DNA of 64,000 nt from Devosia marina (GCF_009758415.1 NZ_WQRF01000009.1:1-64000), one strand, 5' to 3'. Numbered from the stretch's first letter, positions 28,348 through 39,003 are shown. Program-made: numbers and translations. The notes: generated from the letters alone by a model not told the origin.

Positions 28348-29244
28348 ATGGGGGTTGGCGTGGCGCAATCTGGCTTGGCGCGAAAAGAGCAGGTGAGCGG
28401 CTGGCTGTTTGTCATGCCCGCTCTGGTATTGCTCGGCGTCTTCATGATCTATCCGATCCTGTGGTCGCTCTGGATGAGCTTCCAGGTCGGCCGCGGCATG
28501 GCGTTCAGCTTTGGCGGCTTCGCCAATATCATGCGCCTCACCCAGGATCCGGTCTTCCTGCGGGCGCTGACCAACACCCTGACTTTCCTGGCGATCCAGG
28601 TGCCGATCATGCTGGTCCTGGCGCTGCTGTTTGCCAGTGCGCTCAATGACAGCAAGCTCTGGGGCCGGTCTTGGTTCCGCACCGCCATCTTCCTGCCCTG
28701 CGTCACCTCGCTGGTGGCCTATTCCGTCGTCTTCCGCTCCATGTTTGCCCAGGACGGCATCATGAACCAGATGCTGATGGGGCTTTCGATCATCGAAGCG
28801 CCCATTCCCTGGCTGGCCGATCCCTTCTGGGCCAAGGTCGTCATCATCAGCGCCATCACCTGGCGCTGGACCGGCTACAACATGATTTTCTATCTCGCCG
28901 CCATGCAGAACATTGATCGCTCCATCTATGAGGCAGCCAAGATCGATGGCGTCCCGGCCTGGGCGCGCTTCTGGTACATCACCATTCCCATGCTCAAGCC
29001 CGTGATCCTGTTCACGACGGTCATCTCCACCATCGGCACGCTGCAATTGTTCGACGAGGTGAACCTGATCACCCAGGGTGGCCCCTCGGATTCCACGCTG
29101 ACGCTCTCGCTCTATATCTACAATCTGAGCTTCCGCTTCATGCCCAGCTTCGGCTACGCCGCGACCGTCTCCTATGTCATCGTGGTTCTGGTGGGCATCC
29201 TGACCTTCATCCAGTTCCTGGCCGCACGGGATCGCCGCGCATGA
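28348..29244 (+). CDS. lacF: lactose ABC transporter permease LacF
   Basis: A 298-residue permease of the MalF/LacF class. About six membrane segments are visible, beginning with GWLFVMPALVLLGVFMIYPILWSLWMSF. The EAA loop is IYEAAKIDGVPAWARFWYITIPMLKPVILF near residue 193. The start at 28348 is a choice: the frame stays open upstream into lacE, but only from here does the protein begin like its family (a short polar tail, then the first membrane segment). It overlaps lacG by four bases. Confidence 0.88.
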   Translation: MGVGVAQSGLARKEQVSGWLFVMPALVLLGVFMIYPILWSLWMSFQVGRGMAFSFGGFANIMRLTQDPVFLRALTNTLTFLAIQVPIMLVLALLFASALNDSKLWGRSWFRTAIFLPCVTSLVAYSVVFRSMFAQDGIMNQMLMGLSIIEAPIPWLADPFWAKVVIISAITWRWTGYNMIFYLAAMQNIDRSIYEAAKIDGVPAWARFWYITIPMLKPVILFTTVISTIGTLQLFDEVNLITQGGPSDSTLTLSLYIYNLSFRFMPSFGYAATVSYVIVVLVGILTFIQFLAARDRRA

Positions 29245-30059
29245 GCAACCAAATCGCCCTGATCGGCCGCACGGCCACCTATCTTCTGCTCGTACTGGCC
29301 GCCTTCATCTCGGTCTTCCCGTTCTTCTGGATGATGATCGGCGCCACCAATACCTCCGCCGATATCATCAAGGGCAGGGCGCTGCCCGGCGGCGCCCTCT
29401 GGGCCAATATGGTGAACTTCTTCACCTCGGTGGATATGCCGCGCATCCTGTTCAACTCATTCTTCATCGCCGGCTTCGGCACGGCGATGACGCTGCTGGT
29501 CTCTTCCTTGGCCGGCTATGGCTTCGAGATGTTCCGCAGCCGTTTCCGCGAAAAGATTTTCGGCAGCCTGCTGCTGATGCTGTCCATCCCCTTCGCCGCC
29601 CTGATGGTGCCGCTCTTCATCATGATGGCGAACCTTAAGATGATTAACACCTACCAGGCGATTATCCTGCCCACCGTGGCGTCAATCTTCATCGTCTTCT
29701 ATTTCCGCCAGGCCACCAAGGCCTTCCCGCACGAATTGCGCGATGCCGCCCGTATCGACGGGCTCAAGGAATGGCAGATTTTCCTGTTCGTCTACATGCC
29801 GGTGATGCGCTCCACCTATGCGGCGGCGACCATCATTGTGTTCATGGCCAACTGGAACAATTACCTCTGGCCGCTGATCGTGCTGCAGACCAATGAGATG
29901 AAGACCCTGACCCTGGTGGTTGCGGGCCTCACCTCGGCCTATACGCCCGATTTTGGCGTGGTCATGGTCGGCGCCATCTTCGCCACCCTGCCCACCCTTG
30001 TCATCTTCTTCCTGCTCCAGCGTCGCTTCGTCGAAGGCATGCTGGGCGCCGTCAAATAG
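29241..30059 (+). CDS. lacG: lactose ABC transporter permease LacG
   Basis: A 272-residue permease of the MalG/LacG class. It opens with a hydrophobic segment (TYLLLVLAAFISVFPFFWMMIGATNTSADI) and has the EAA loop as LRDAARIDGLKEWQIFLFVYMPVMRSTYAAATI, then the conserved WNNYLWPLIVLQ segment. The C-terminus FLLQRRFVEGMLGAVK is typical. The start overlaps lacF (ATGA), and the beta-galactosidase gene begins 8 bases after its stop. Confidence 0.92.
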   Translation: MSNQIALIGRTATYLLLVLAAFISVFPFFWMMIGATNTSADIIKGRALPGGALWANMVNFFTSVDMPRILFNSFFIAGFGTAMTLLVSSLAGYGFEMFRSRFREKIFGSLLLMLSIPFAALMVPLFIMMANLKMINTYQAIILPTVASIFIVFYFRQATKAFPHELRDAARIDGLKEWQIFLFVYMPVMRSTYAAATIIVFMANWNNYLWPLIVLQTNEMKTLTLVVAGLTSAYTPDFGVVMVGAIFATLPTLVIFFLLQRRFVEGMLGAVK

Positions 30060-30067
30060 AGTATTGC

Positions 30068-32269
30068 ATGCGTCCCCTGATCGACTTCAATTCCGGCTGG
30101 CTGTTCGAAGGCACGGATAGCGTCCGCCTGCCGCACAATGCGGTGGAGCTGCCCTTCTCCTATTTCGACGAAAAGACTTATCAGCGCATCTTCACCTATG
30201 AGAAGCGCTTCACTGCCAATCCGGCCTGGCAGGGCAGTGAGGTCGCGGTCGTCTTTGATGGGGCCATGGCCAATGCGAGGGTCAGCCTCAATGGCGAGGA
30301 GATCGCGGCGCACAAGGATGGCTATACTCCCTTCGAAGCCCGCCTGACCGGCAAGCTGCTTGACGGAGAAAACGAACTGACCGTCACCATAGACGGCAGC
30401 GAGAACCCTGAGATCCCGCCCTTCGGCGGGCAGATCGACTACCTCACCTATGCCGGCCTCTATCGCGAAGCTTGGCTGCGGGTAACATCGGGCATCTTTG
30501 TGGGCAATGGCAAGGTTGAGACCCCATATGCGTTGGCCGCGCAAAAATCGGTCCGCGCCCGCATCGAACTCGCCAATCCGCAGAACCTGCCGCTCTCGGG
30601 CACGCTGTTGGCCACGCTCAGTGACGCCGCAGGCAGGACCTTGGCGACCACCGATGCCGCCATTGCCGGCCCAATGGTCGATCTGGCTTTCGATGGTCTT
30701 ACCAATATTGAACTCTGGGATATCGACAATCCCGCGCTCTATACCCTTGCCGTCACCATCGACACAGCCTCGGGGCAGGACGAGGCGAAGATCCGCTTCG
30801 GCTTCCGCACCGCCGAATTCACCCCCGAAGGCTTCAAGCTAAACGGCAAGGCGCTCAAACTGCGTGGCCTTAACCGCCACCAGTCCTTCCCCTATGTTGG
30901 CTATGCGCTGGGCAAGTCGGCGCAGGAGCGGGACGCCGAGATCTTGAAGCGCGAACTCAAGCTCAACATGGTGCGCACCTCCCACTACCCGCAGTCCCAC
31001 TACTTCCTCGACCGCTGCGACGAACTCGGCTTGCTCGTGTTCGAGGAGATCCCGGGCTGGCAGCATATCGGCGGCGAGAGCTGGAAGGACGAAAGCGTCG
31101 AAAATGTCCGGCGCATGATCACCCGCGACTGGAACCATCCTTCCATCGTCATCTGGGGCGTGCGCATCAACGAAAGCCAGGACGATCACGAATTCTACCT
31201 GCGCACCAACGCACTGGCACACGAACTCGACAGCACAAGGCAGACCGGTGGTGTGCGGTACATTACCGACAGCGAACTGCTCGAAGACGTTTACACCATG
31301 AATGACTTCATCCTTGGGCAGGAGGAGTGGGGCGGCAACCGTCCGCGTACGCCTCTTCGGCCGCAGCAGGAAGTCACCGGTCTCGACCGCGTCGTGCCCT
31401 ATATGATTACCGAGTATGGCGGGCACATGCACCCGACGAAGTCCTGGGACCAGGAGCAGCGCCAGGCCGAACATGTGCTACGCCATCTCGAAGTCCTCAA
31501 CGCTGCCTATGGCGACCCGCAGATCGCCGGCTGCATCGGCTGGTGCGCTTTCGACTACAACACGCACAAGGACTTCGGCTCTGGCGACCGGATCTGCCAT
31601 CATGGCGTCATGGACATGTTCCGCGAACCAAAATTCGCCGCCTACGCCTATATCAGCCAGTGTGACCCGTCCGACGAAGTGATCCTGAAGCCGGTGACGT
31701 TCTGGGCGCGTGGCGAACGCAATATTGGCGGCGTGCTGCCCCTGATGATCCTCACCAATTGCGACGAGGTCGAACTGCGCTATGGCAACAACCCGCCCAA
31801 GCGCTTCCGGCCCGATCGCGACGCTTTCCCCCACCTTCCGCACGCCCCCGTCATCATCAAGCGCGAACACCTGACCGATGAGGAACTGGGCCTGTGGGGC
31901 ATGAGCTGGGAAGATGCCACCATCACCGGCTTTATCGACGGCAAACCCGCCAGGTCCGTCGACTTCGTCTCTGACCCGGTCGCACACGCGCTTGAGGTCG
32001 CGCCCGATGCGACCGAAATCGGCGCCGATGGCGACACCACGCGCGTCATGGTCCGCGCGCTGGACCAGTCTGGCAGGACGCTTCCCTTCTTCCCCGAGCC
32101 GGTGTCCATCACCGTCTCCGGCGCGGCCGAGCGTCTCGGTCCCGGTCTTGTGCCGCTGCGCGCCGGATCAACCGGCTTCTGGCTGCGCTCGACGGGCCCC
32201 GGCCCGATCACCGTCACTGTCACCAGCGAACGGCTTGGCCGCGCTGAACTCACCCTGTCCGCGAGCTGA
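30068..32269 (+). CDS. lacZ: glycoside hydrolase family 2, beta-galactosidase LacZ-like
   Basis: A 733-residue cytoplasmic enzyme. A sugar-binding jelly-roll with WQGSEVAVVFDGAMANARVSLNGEEIAAHKDGYTPFE occupies roughly residues 1-160, an immunoglobulin-like middle follows, then a TIM barrel starting at LRGLNRHQSFPYVGYALGKSAQERDAEILKRELKLNMVRTSHYPQS. The acid/base is E369 in WGVRINESQ and the nucleophile E449 in MITEYGGHMHP. It is shorter than E. coli LacZ (about 1020 residues) because the C-terminal domain is small. Its place between lacG and lacK points to beta-galactosidase; beta-glucuronidase or beta-mannosidase remains possible from motifs alone. Confidence 0.85.
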   Translation: MRPLIDFNSGWLFEGTDSVRLPHNAVELPFSYFDEKTYQRIFTYEKRFTANPAWQGSEVAVVFDGAMANARVSLNGEEIAAHKDGYTPFEARLTGKLLDGENELTVTIDGSENPEIPPFGGQIDYLTYAGLYREAWLRVTSGIFVGNGKVETPYALAAQKSVRARIELANPQNLPLSGTLLATLSDAAGRTLATTDAAIAGPMVDLAFDGLTNIELWDIDNPALYTLAVTIDTASGQDEAKIRFGFRTAEFTPEGFKLNGKALKLRGLNRHQSFPYVGYALGKSAQERDAEILKRELKLNMVRTSHYPQSHYFLDRCDELGLLVFEEIPGWQHIGGESWKDESVENVRRMITRDWNHPSIVIWGVRINESQDDHEFYLRTNALAHELDSTRQTGGVRYITDSELLEDVYTMNDFILGQEEWGGNRPRTPLRPQQEVTGLDRVVPYMITEYGGHMHPTKSWDQEQRQAEHVLRHLEVLNAAYGDPQIAGCIGWCAFDYNTHKDFGSGDRICHHGVMDMFREPKFAAYAYISQCDPSDEVILKPVTFWARGERNIGGVLPLMILTNCDEVELRYGNNPPKRFRPDRDAFPHLPHAPVIIKREHLTDEELGLWGMSWEDATITGFIDGKPARSVDFVSDPVAHALEVAPDATEIGADGDTTRVMVRALDQSGRTLPFFPEPVSITVSGAAERLGPGLVPLRAGSTGFWLRSTGPGPITVTVTSERLGRAELTLSAS

Positions 32270-32278
32270 GGAAATCCC

Positions 32279-33337
<1,059 letters not shown>

Positions 33338-33364
33338 CGCTGTTCGACGGGCCCCAGGGCTGCC

Positions 33365-34573
33365 TCAACTCTGCAGCCGCAGGTTCCCGTTGAGGAAATA
33401 GCGCTCGAACAGCGGGCTGGTGGCAGCGCCGATGGCGCGGGCATTGAATCCCACGACGCCCGCTTCGATCTGCGGCGCAATCAGCCCGCGCATGTCCTGG
33501 TTGATGAGATAGCGCCGGGTGCGCTCCACCAGCTCGTGCTTGACCGCGTCGGGAAACGCGCCGTCGATCAGGATGGCCTCAAAGTCGATGACGGCACAGA
33601 CGGACAGGCTCGCTTTCGCCAGTTCCTGCGCCGTTTGGCCAATCCAGGGGTCGACGAGCCGGCTGAAGCCGCTCCAGTCCTGTGGTTGGGTCCAGAGATC
33701 GCGCGGGTCATGCCCGTTCTCTGCCAACCGTGCTTCCAGCAGATGGATCGAGGCCGTATCGATCAGCTGCTGGCTTTCCCCTTGCGGTCCGAAACTGCGC
33801 AATGATCCCAAGGCGCCGGCGTTACCCAAATGGCCCTGATAGACCGAGTGGTTGAGCACAATCCCGCCCCCGACGAAGGCGCCGATAAAGAAATAGGCGT
33901 AGTCTCGAAATTCTTTTCCTCGCCCATAAATGTGCTCGGCTTGGCAACCGGCAGTGGCGTCGTTGACCACTTGCACCGGCAGGTCTGTGAAACGGGCTAG
34001 TTCGGCCTGATAATCTACATGCCGCCAGGAAGCGAAGTCTTTCGCCGGTGCGTCGACCAGTTCGCTCCATTTCCACAGCTCAAACGGTGTGCCGATGCCG
34101 ATGCCGCAGATGCGCGAGCGTTCAGCAGGACTGCATTTGGACAGAATGGTTTTTATCCCGTCGCGCAGAAATGCAAAGATCGGCTCTGGCATCGGATAAT
34201 GATAGGTCAGGCGCAGCTCCTGACGGACCGTGCCGCGGAAATCGGCGAGCAGCAGAACGGCGCTGCGCCGGCCGATCTTGCAACCCAATGAAAGCACGCC
34301 GCCTTCGGCCAGGCGCATCGGTATCGAGGGCTTGCCCACCTTGCCCTTGACCGGGGCGCCCCGGGCTAGCAGTCCTTCGCTCTCCATCTCCCGCAGGATG
34401 ATGGAAACTGTTTGCGGAGAGAGGTTTGCCAGTCGCGCCAGATCACTGCCCGCCATGGGCCCATGCCGCTGCAGCAGGGTCAGCAGCAGGCGCACATTGT
34501 GGTCGCGAACCCCGCTCTGGTTTACGCCGCGACTGACGGTTCTGATGATCGGTTCATCCATGCCGGGCACCAT
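33365..34573 (-). CDS. frcR: ROK-family transcriptional regulator (FrcR-like)
   Basis: A regulator of about 402 residues. The N-terminal winged helix reads VRLLLTLLQRHGPMAGSDLARLANLSPQTVSIILREMESEGLL, and the ROK sugar-kinase-like fold follows with ICGIGIGTPFELW and FIGAFVGGGIVLNHSVYQGHLGNAGALGSL. The zinc motif CxCGxxGC of true ROK kinases is absent, which suits a regulator. ATG 34573 has AAGAG 10 bases upstream; ATG 34561 is an alternative; frame further upstream runs through the divergent promoter and is unlikely coding. Divergence from frcBCA suggests it controls fructose transport; the name rests on that context. Confidence 0.82.
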   Translation of the reverse strand: MVPGMDEPIIRTVSRGVNQSGVRDHNVRLLLTLLQRHGPMAGSDLARLANLSPQTVSIILREMESEGLLARGAPVKGKVGKPSIPMRLAEGGVLSLGCKIGRRSAVLLLADFRGTVRQELRLTYHYPMPEPIFAFLRDGIKTILSKCSPAERSRICGIGIGTPFELWKWSELVDAPAKDFASWRHVDYQAELARFTDLPVQVVNDATAGCQAEHIYGRGKEFRDYAYFFIGAFVGGGIVLNHSVYQGHLGNAGALGSLRSFGPQGESQQLIDTASIHLLEARLAENGHDPRDLWTQPQDWSGFSRLVDPWIGQTAQELAKASLSVCAVIDFEAILIDGAFPDAVKHELVERTRRYLINQDMRGLIAPQIEAGVVGFNARAIGAATSPLFERYFLNGNLRLQS

Positions 34574-34746
34574 AGAGACAGCTCTTGCGATGCGGAAGAT
34601 GGTCAGACCTGAATAAATAAATAAATTAGATTTACATATTGACGGGTCAAGGATTCCTCTCCACGATGAGGGTGTCAAGACAAGCAGACACGCATTTGCG
34701 AGGGGAGGAGCCTGCTCGCAGCAGGTCTGCAAAGGGAGAGAGAATC
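34574..34746. promoter_or_regulatory. divergent frcR/frcB promoter region
   Basis: A 173-bp gap containing an A/T-rich block at 34611-34640 in an otherwise GC-rich setting. Within it TAAATTAGATTTA (34622-34634) is a perfect 5-bp inverted repeat around TAG, preceded by AATAAATAAAT. ROK regulators such as NagC and Mlc bind AT-rich sites of this kind, so this is the likely operator. The frcB ribosome-binding site GGGAGAG lies just before 34747. Confidence 0.45.
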
Positions 34747-35772
34747 GTGAACAAGCTGCTTATCGGCACGGCTATATGCCTTGCCGCCATATCCCCGGCC
34801 ATGACCCCAGCCGTAATGGCGCAGGAGGTTTCGGCCTGCCTGATCACCAAGACCGACACCAATCCCTTCTTCGTCAAGATGAAGGAAGGCGCCGAGGCCA
34901 AGGCGGCCGAATTGGGCATTACGCTGAAGTCCTTCGCCGGCCGCATCGACGGGGACCATGAGACCCAGGTTGCTGCCATCGAAACCTGCATTGCCGACGG
35001 GGCCAGCGGCATTCTGCTGACCGCTTCGGATACGTCGGCCATTGTGCAGGCGGTGCAGCAGGCACGCGATGCCGGGCTGCTCGTGATTGCGCTCGACACC
35101 CCGCTCAACCCCATCGATGCAGCCGATGCCACTTTTGCCACGGACAATTTCCTGGCCGGCGAACTGATCGGCAAATGGGCCGCCGGCAAGCTTGGCGCAG
35201 AGGCGGCCAATGCCAGAATTGCCCTGCTTAATCTGGGCATCAGCCAGCCGACCGTGGACGTCTTGCGCAATCAGGGCTTCCTGCAGGGCTTCGGCATCGA
35301 TCTGGCCGATCCCAATAAATGGGGCGACGAAACCGATCCGCGCATCGTCGGCCACGATGTGACCGCCGGCAATGAAGAAGGTGGCCGCGAAGCCATGGAA
35401 AACCTGCTGGTCAAGGATCCCAGCATCAATGTGGTCCACACCATCAACGAACCTTCGGCCGCTGGCGCCTATGAGGCGCTCAAATCTTTCGGTCGCGAAA
35501 ACGATGTGCTGATTGTGTCTGTCGATGGCGGCTGCCCAGGCGTCGCCAATGTCAAGGACGGCGTCATTGGCGCAACGTCCCAGCAATATCCTCTGCAGAT
35601 GGCGGCGCTGGGCGTCGAGGCCATCAAAGCCTGGGCCGATAACGGCACCAAGCCCGAGCCGACCCCTGGCAAGGACTTCTTCGACACCGGCGTAAGCCTT
35701 GTCACCGATGAGCCGGTCGAGGGCGTCGAATCCATCGACACTGCCGAGGGTGAAGCCCTCTGCTGGGGCTGA
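34747..35772 (+). CDS. frcB: fructose-type ABC transporter binding protein FrcB
   Basis: A 341-residue periplasmic protein of the ribose-binding class (peripla_BP_4). The signal peptide ends near VMA-QEV. The mature chain has [68 protein letters not shown] and a late [28 protein letters not shown], the pattern of rhizobial FrcB. The start is GTG 34747 with GGGAGAG upstream; frame extends further but without family similarity. It heads frcBCA. In Sinorhizobium the Frc system carries fructose, mannose and ribose. Confidence 0.87.
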   Translation: MNKLLIGTAICLAAISPAMTPAVMAQEVSACLITKTDTNPFFVKMKEGAEAKAAELGITLKSFAGRIDGDHETQVAAIETCIADGASGILLTASDTSAIVQAVQQARDAGLLVIALDTPLNPIDAADATFATDNFLAGELIGKWAAGKLGAEAANARIALLNLGISQPTVDVLRNQGFLQGFGIDLADPNKWGDETDPRIVGHDVTAGNEEGGREAMENLLVKDPSINVVHTINEPSAAGAYEALKSFGRENDVLIVSVDGGCPGVANVKDGVIGATSQQYPLQMAALGVEAIKAWADNGTKPEPTPGKDFFDTGVSLVTDEPVEGVESIDTAEGEALCWG

Positions 35773-35792
35773 TCGTCAATCTGCACTAGAAT

Positions 35793-35828
35793 GATGGCAG
35801 GGGCCGGAGGTCAACCGCCCCTGTCATC
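35793..35828 (+). terminator. intercistronic hairpin after frcB
   Basis: Arms GATGGCAGGGGC (35793-35804) and GCCCCTGTCATC (35817-35828) form a 12-bp stem with one G-U pair, 20 bases after the frcB stop. There is no T run after it. Its position matches the hairpins following the other binding-protein genes in this window. Confidence 0.7.
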
Positions 35829-35852
35829 AATTGGGAACCGGGGAGGATACCC

Positions 35853-36911
35853 ATGTCGAACCAGTCCGAGGCCGATGGAGGCCTCGTCGCCCGCGTCGAG
35901 TCCATCGCCAGTTTTGAGCATCAGCACACCATGCTGTCGCGCATCCAGCATGCCCTGCATTCCAATCCCGCACTGGTCCCGCTGATCGTACTGGTGCTCT
36001 CGGTCGCCGTGTTCGGCGCCCTGCTGGGCACCAAGTTCTTCTCGTCCTTCGCGCTGACGTTGATCCTGCAGCAGGTAGCCATTGTCGGCATCGTCGGTGC
36101 CGCGCAGTCGCTCGTCATCCTCACTGCCGGGATCGACCTTTCGGTCGGCGCCATCATGGTGCTGAGCTCCGTCATCATGGGTCAGTTCACCTTTCGCCTC
36201 GGCCTGCCGCCGGCGGTTGCCGTAGCCTGCGGGCTGGCCGTTGGCACCTTCATTGGCTTTGTCAACGGCTGGCTGGTGGCCCGCATCAAGCTGCCACCCT
36301 TCATCGTCACCCTGGGCATGTGGCAGATCGCGCTGGCCTCCAATTTCCTCTACTCGGGCAATGAAACCATTCGCGCCCAGGATATCGAGGCGAGCGCGCC
36401 GCTCCTCCAGTTTTTCGGCCAGTCCATCAGCGTGGGCGGTGCCGTCTTCACCTATGGCGTCATCTTCTTCATCCTGCTGGTTCTGGTGTTGGCCTATATC
36501 CTGCGCCACACCGCCTGGGGTCGCCATGTCTATGCTGTGGGCGACGATCCGGAGGCTGCTGAGCTTTCGGGCGTGAATACCAAACGCATCCTGATGTCCG
36601 TCTATGCCTTGTCCGGCCTGATCTGTGCCTTTGCCGGCTGGGCACTGATCGGGCGCATCGGCTCGGTCTCCCCCACTTCCGGCCAATTCTCCAACATCGA
36701 ATCCATCACCGCCGTGGTGATTGGTGGCATTTCCCTTTTCGGCGGCCGCGGTTCCATTCTGGGCATGTTCTTCGGCGCCCTCATCGTCGGCGTCTTCTCG
36801 CTTGGCCTGCGGCTTCTGGGCGCCGACGCGCAGTGGACCTACCTGCTCATCGGCGTGCTCATTATCGGCGCCGTTGCCGTGGACCAGTGGATCAGAAAGG
36901 TATCTGCCTGA
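35853..36911 (+). CDS. frcC: fructose-type ABC transporter permease FrcC
   Basis: A 352-residue permease of the BPD_transp_2 class. It contains AIVGIVGAAQSLVILTAGIDLSVGAIMVLSSVIMG and the late block ESITAVVIGGISLFGGRGSILGMFFGALIVGVFSLGLRLLG, with about nine hydrophobic segments and a roughly 50-residue cytoplasmic N-terminal tail as in rhizobial FrcC. GGGGAGGA lies 5 bases before the ATG. Its stop overlaps the frcA start (TGATG). Confidence 0.9.
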   Translation: MSNQSEADGGLVARVESIASFEHQHTMLSRIQHALHSNPALVPLIVLVLSVAVFGALLGTKFFSSFALTLILQQVAIVGIVGAAQSLVILTAGIDLSVGAIMVLSSVIMGQFTFRLGLPPAVAVACGLAVGTFIGFVNGWLVARIKLPPFIVTLGMWQIALASNFLYSGNETIRAQDIEASAPLLQFFGQSISVGGAVFTYGVIFFILLVLVLAYILRHTAWGRHVYAVGDDPEAAELSGVNTKRILMSVYALSGLICAFAGWALIGRIGSVSPTSGQFSNIESITAVVIGGISLFGGRGSILGMFFGALIVGVFSLGLRLLGADAQWTYLLIGVLIIGAVAVDQWIRKVSA

Positions 36912-37690
36912 TGCAACCCATTCTTTCCGCAAGCAATCTGTGCAAGCGCTATGGCCGAGTCACGGCCCTCGACAATTGCGATTTCGAGCTCATGCCCGGC
37001 GAAATCCTAGCCGTCATCGGCGACAACGGGGCCGGCAAATCCTCGCTGATCAAGGCCCTCTCGGGCGCCATCAAGGTGGATAGCGGCGACATCTTCCTCG
37101 ATGGAAAAAAGGTCAACTTTTCCTCGCCTATAGACGCACGCAATGCAGGCGTGGAAACGGTCTATCAGACGCTGGCCATGTCCCCGGCACTGTCGATTGC
37201 CGACAACATGTTCATGGGCCGGGAACTCCGCAAGTCGGGCTTCATGGGCAAGGTGCTGCGCCAACTCGATCGCCCCGCCATGGAGCGCATCGCCCGCCAG
37301 AAGCTGTCTGATCTGGGGTTGATGACCATCCAGAATATCAATCAGGCGGTGGAGACGCTCTCTGGCGGTCAGCGTCAGGGGGTGGCGGTGGCCCGGGCCG
37401 CGGCCTTTGGCTCGAAGGTCATCATCCTCGATGAGCCGACGGCGGCCCTGGGGGTCAAGGAATCCCGACGCGTGCTCGATCTTATCCTGGATGTGCGGGC
37501 GCGCGGCATCCCGATCATCCTGATCAGCCACAACATGCCCCATGTCTTCGAGGTGGCCGACCGCATCCATGTGCATCGGCTGGGCCAGCGCCTCTGCGTC
37601 ATCGACCCCAAGGATTACACCATGTCCGATGCTGTTGCCTTCATGACCGGGGCCAAAGCCGCCCCCGGGACGACCGCCAGCGCGGCATAG
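36911..37690 (+). CDS. frcA: fructose-type ABC transporter ATP-binding protein FrcA
   Basis: A 259-residue single-domain ATPase: Walker A GDNGAGKSS, signature LSGGQRQGVAVARAAAFG, Walker B VIILDEPTAAL and H-loop LISHNMPHVFEVAD. FrcA is unusual among ribose-class importers in having one nucleotide-binding domain rather than two, and this length agrees. The start is the ATG overlapping the frcC stop. In Sinorhizobium a kinase gene, frcK, follows; here the operon ends in a convergent terminator and a FrcK-like kinase is found only at 50070-50777. Confidence 0.9.
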   Translation: MQPILSASNLCKRYGRVTALDNCDFELMPGEILAVIGDNGAGKSSLIKALSGAIKVDSGDIFLDGKKVNFSSPIDARNAGVETVYQTLAMSPALSIADNMFMGRELRKSGFMGKVLRQLDRPAMERIARQKLSDLGLMTIQNINQAVETLSGGQRQGVAVARAAAFGSKVIILDEPTAALGVKESRRVLDLILDVRARGIPIILISHNMPHVFEVADRIHVHRLGQRLCVIDPKDYTMSDAVAFMTGAKAAPGTTASAA

Positions 37691-37724
37691 AACAAAACCC
37701 GGCACCGTTCCTCCGTCGGGCCTA

Positions 37725-37762
37725 CTGAAGCCGGCGCATCCTTACCGGGGCGCCGGCTTCAG
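37725..37762. terminator. convergent terminator between frcA and dcd
   Basis: Arms CTGAAGCCGGCGC (37725-37737) and GCGCCGGCTTCAG (37750-37762) are a perfect 13-bp inverted repeat. The right arm includes the dcd stop codon. It lies between two convergent genes and lacks a long T run on either side; its stability suggests bidirectional termination or 3'-end protection. Confidence 0.7.
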
Positions 37763-38865
37763 CCTTCAAACGCCTTGAAGTGTTTGGAAAGCTTGAGCGT
37801 CTGGGCCTGATAGTTCGAGCCCAGATCCGTCCCATAGAGCCGGACTGGCTGTTCGGCCAGTGCTTCATAAATCAACCGGCCGATGGTCTGTCCATGGCCG
37901 AGCAGAAACGGCACCTCCCGGCTGCGCACTTCCAGCACGGCGCGGCTGCCGGTGCCGCCCGCAGCCGAATGGCCGAAGCCGGGGTCGAAAAATCCCGCAT
38001 AATGCACGCGGAACTCGCCGACTAGCGGATCGAATGGCACCATCTCGGCTGCATGGGTGGGCGGCACATGCACCGCTTCCAGGCTGACCAGAATGTAGAA
38101 TTCATCCGGATCCAGGATCAGCTCGCTCTGCCCATGCGCATAAAGCGGATCCCAGAAATCGCGAACCTCAAGCGCCGCTTTCTTGTCCACATCCACGACG
38201 GCAGTATGCCGCTTGGAGCGGAAACCGATCAGCCCGTCGCGCCCCTGCCCCTTGAGATCGATGGACAGGGCAATTCCTTCTCCCACCGGCACGTCGCCGC
38301 CGGTCACCAGCGTGTCTGAGGTGTGCAGCGCCTGATGCTCGGCCACGCTGAGCCGGCTATCCCCGCAGCGGAACCGCATCTGGCTGAGGCGGGAGCCGGT
38401 ACGCACCAACACCGGAAAGGTGCGCGGGCTGATTTCGAGATAGAGCGGGCCAGTATAGCCTGCAGGCAATTGATCGAAGCCGCGCGCCCGGTCGCCTATG
38501 ACGCGGGTGAACACATCTAGCCGCCCGGTCGAACTTTTGGGGTTGGCCGATGCACTCACCTCGGGGGGCAGCGCCAGGTTCTCCTCCAGCGGCACGAGAT
38601 AGACACAGCCGCGCTCCAGGACGGCGCCCTTGCTGAGGTCGATTTCATGCAGCTTGAGTGCTTCGATGCGCTCGGCCACCGAGTGCGAGGGACCGGGCAG
38701 AAAGCTGGAGCGCACACGGAAAGCGGTTTTGCCCAGCCGCAGGTCCAGGCTGGCCGGTTGCACCTGGTCGGTGTCCAACGGCCGCGAGGCGATAATCGCG
38801 CCTTCAGCGTGCAGCTTCTCGATCAACCGCGCCGGAAAGACGCCTTTCGGCCAGGTCTCGACCAT
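37759..38865 (-). CDS. dcd: 2'-deoxycytidine 5'-triphosphate deaminase (long alphaproteobacterial form)
   Basis: A 368-residue enzyme that would convert dCTP to dUTP plus ammonia in pyrimidine deoxynucleotide synthesis. Each half resembles a dUTPase/Dcd jelly-roll: the first has DQVQPASLDLRLGKTAFRV, the second RFRCGDSRLS...GFRSKRHTAVVDVDKK and MVPFDPLVGEFRVHYAGFFDPGFGHS. It is about twice the length of the E. coli enzyme (193 residues), as is common in alphaproteobacteria. ATG 38865 has GGAAG 8 bases upstream; ATG 38880 has its only AGGG directly abutting the codon. It is divergent from metZ, with the riboswitch leader between. Confidence 0.88.
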   Translation of the reverse strand: MVETWPKGVFPARLIEKLHAEGAIIASRPLDTDQVQPASLDLRLGKTAFRVRSSFLPGPSHSVAERIEALKLHEIDLSKGAVLERGCVYLVPLEENLALPPEVSASANPKSSTGRLDVFTRVIGDRARGFDQLPAGYTGPLYLEISPRTFPVLVRTGSRLSQMRFRCGDSRLSVAEHQALHTSDTLVTGGDVPVGEGIALSIDLKGQGRDGLIGFRSKRHTAVVDVDKKAALEVRDFWDPLYAHGQSELILDPDEFYILVSLEAVHVPPTHAAEMVPFDPLVGEFRVHYAGFFDPGFGHSAAGGTGSRAVLEVRSREVPFLLGHGQTIGRLIYEALAEQPVRLYGTDLGSNYQAQTLKLSKHFKAFEG

Positions 38866-38948
38866 GATGCTTGCTTCCATCCCTGCAACTGTTCTTCCCT
38901 AGCAACCTGGGCAATTGACGCCAACTGCCAATTGGCCTTACATCACAA

Positions 38949-39003
38949 CCCAGTGGTGATTTGGCCGGTCGCTTGCAGCCACTTAAAACAAATCGCTAAA
39001 GAC
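38949..39003 (+). ncRNA. SAM-II riboswitch upstream of metZ
   Basis: The sequence carries the SAM-II (metA motif) consensus in order: GTGGTGATTTG (38953-38963), GCTTGCAGCCAC (38971-38982), TTAAAA, CAAATC (38989-38994) and GCTAAAG. P1 is AGTGG/CCACT (38952-38956 with 38979-38983), and the pseudoknot is GATTTG with CAAATC. SAM-II aptamers bind S-adenosylmethionine and repress methionine biosynthesis genes in alphaproteobacteria. The aptamer ends about 55 bases before the metZ start. Confidence 0.92.
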
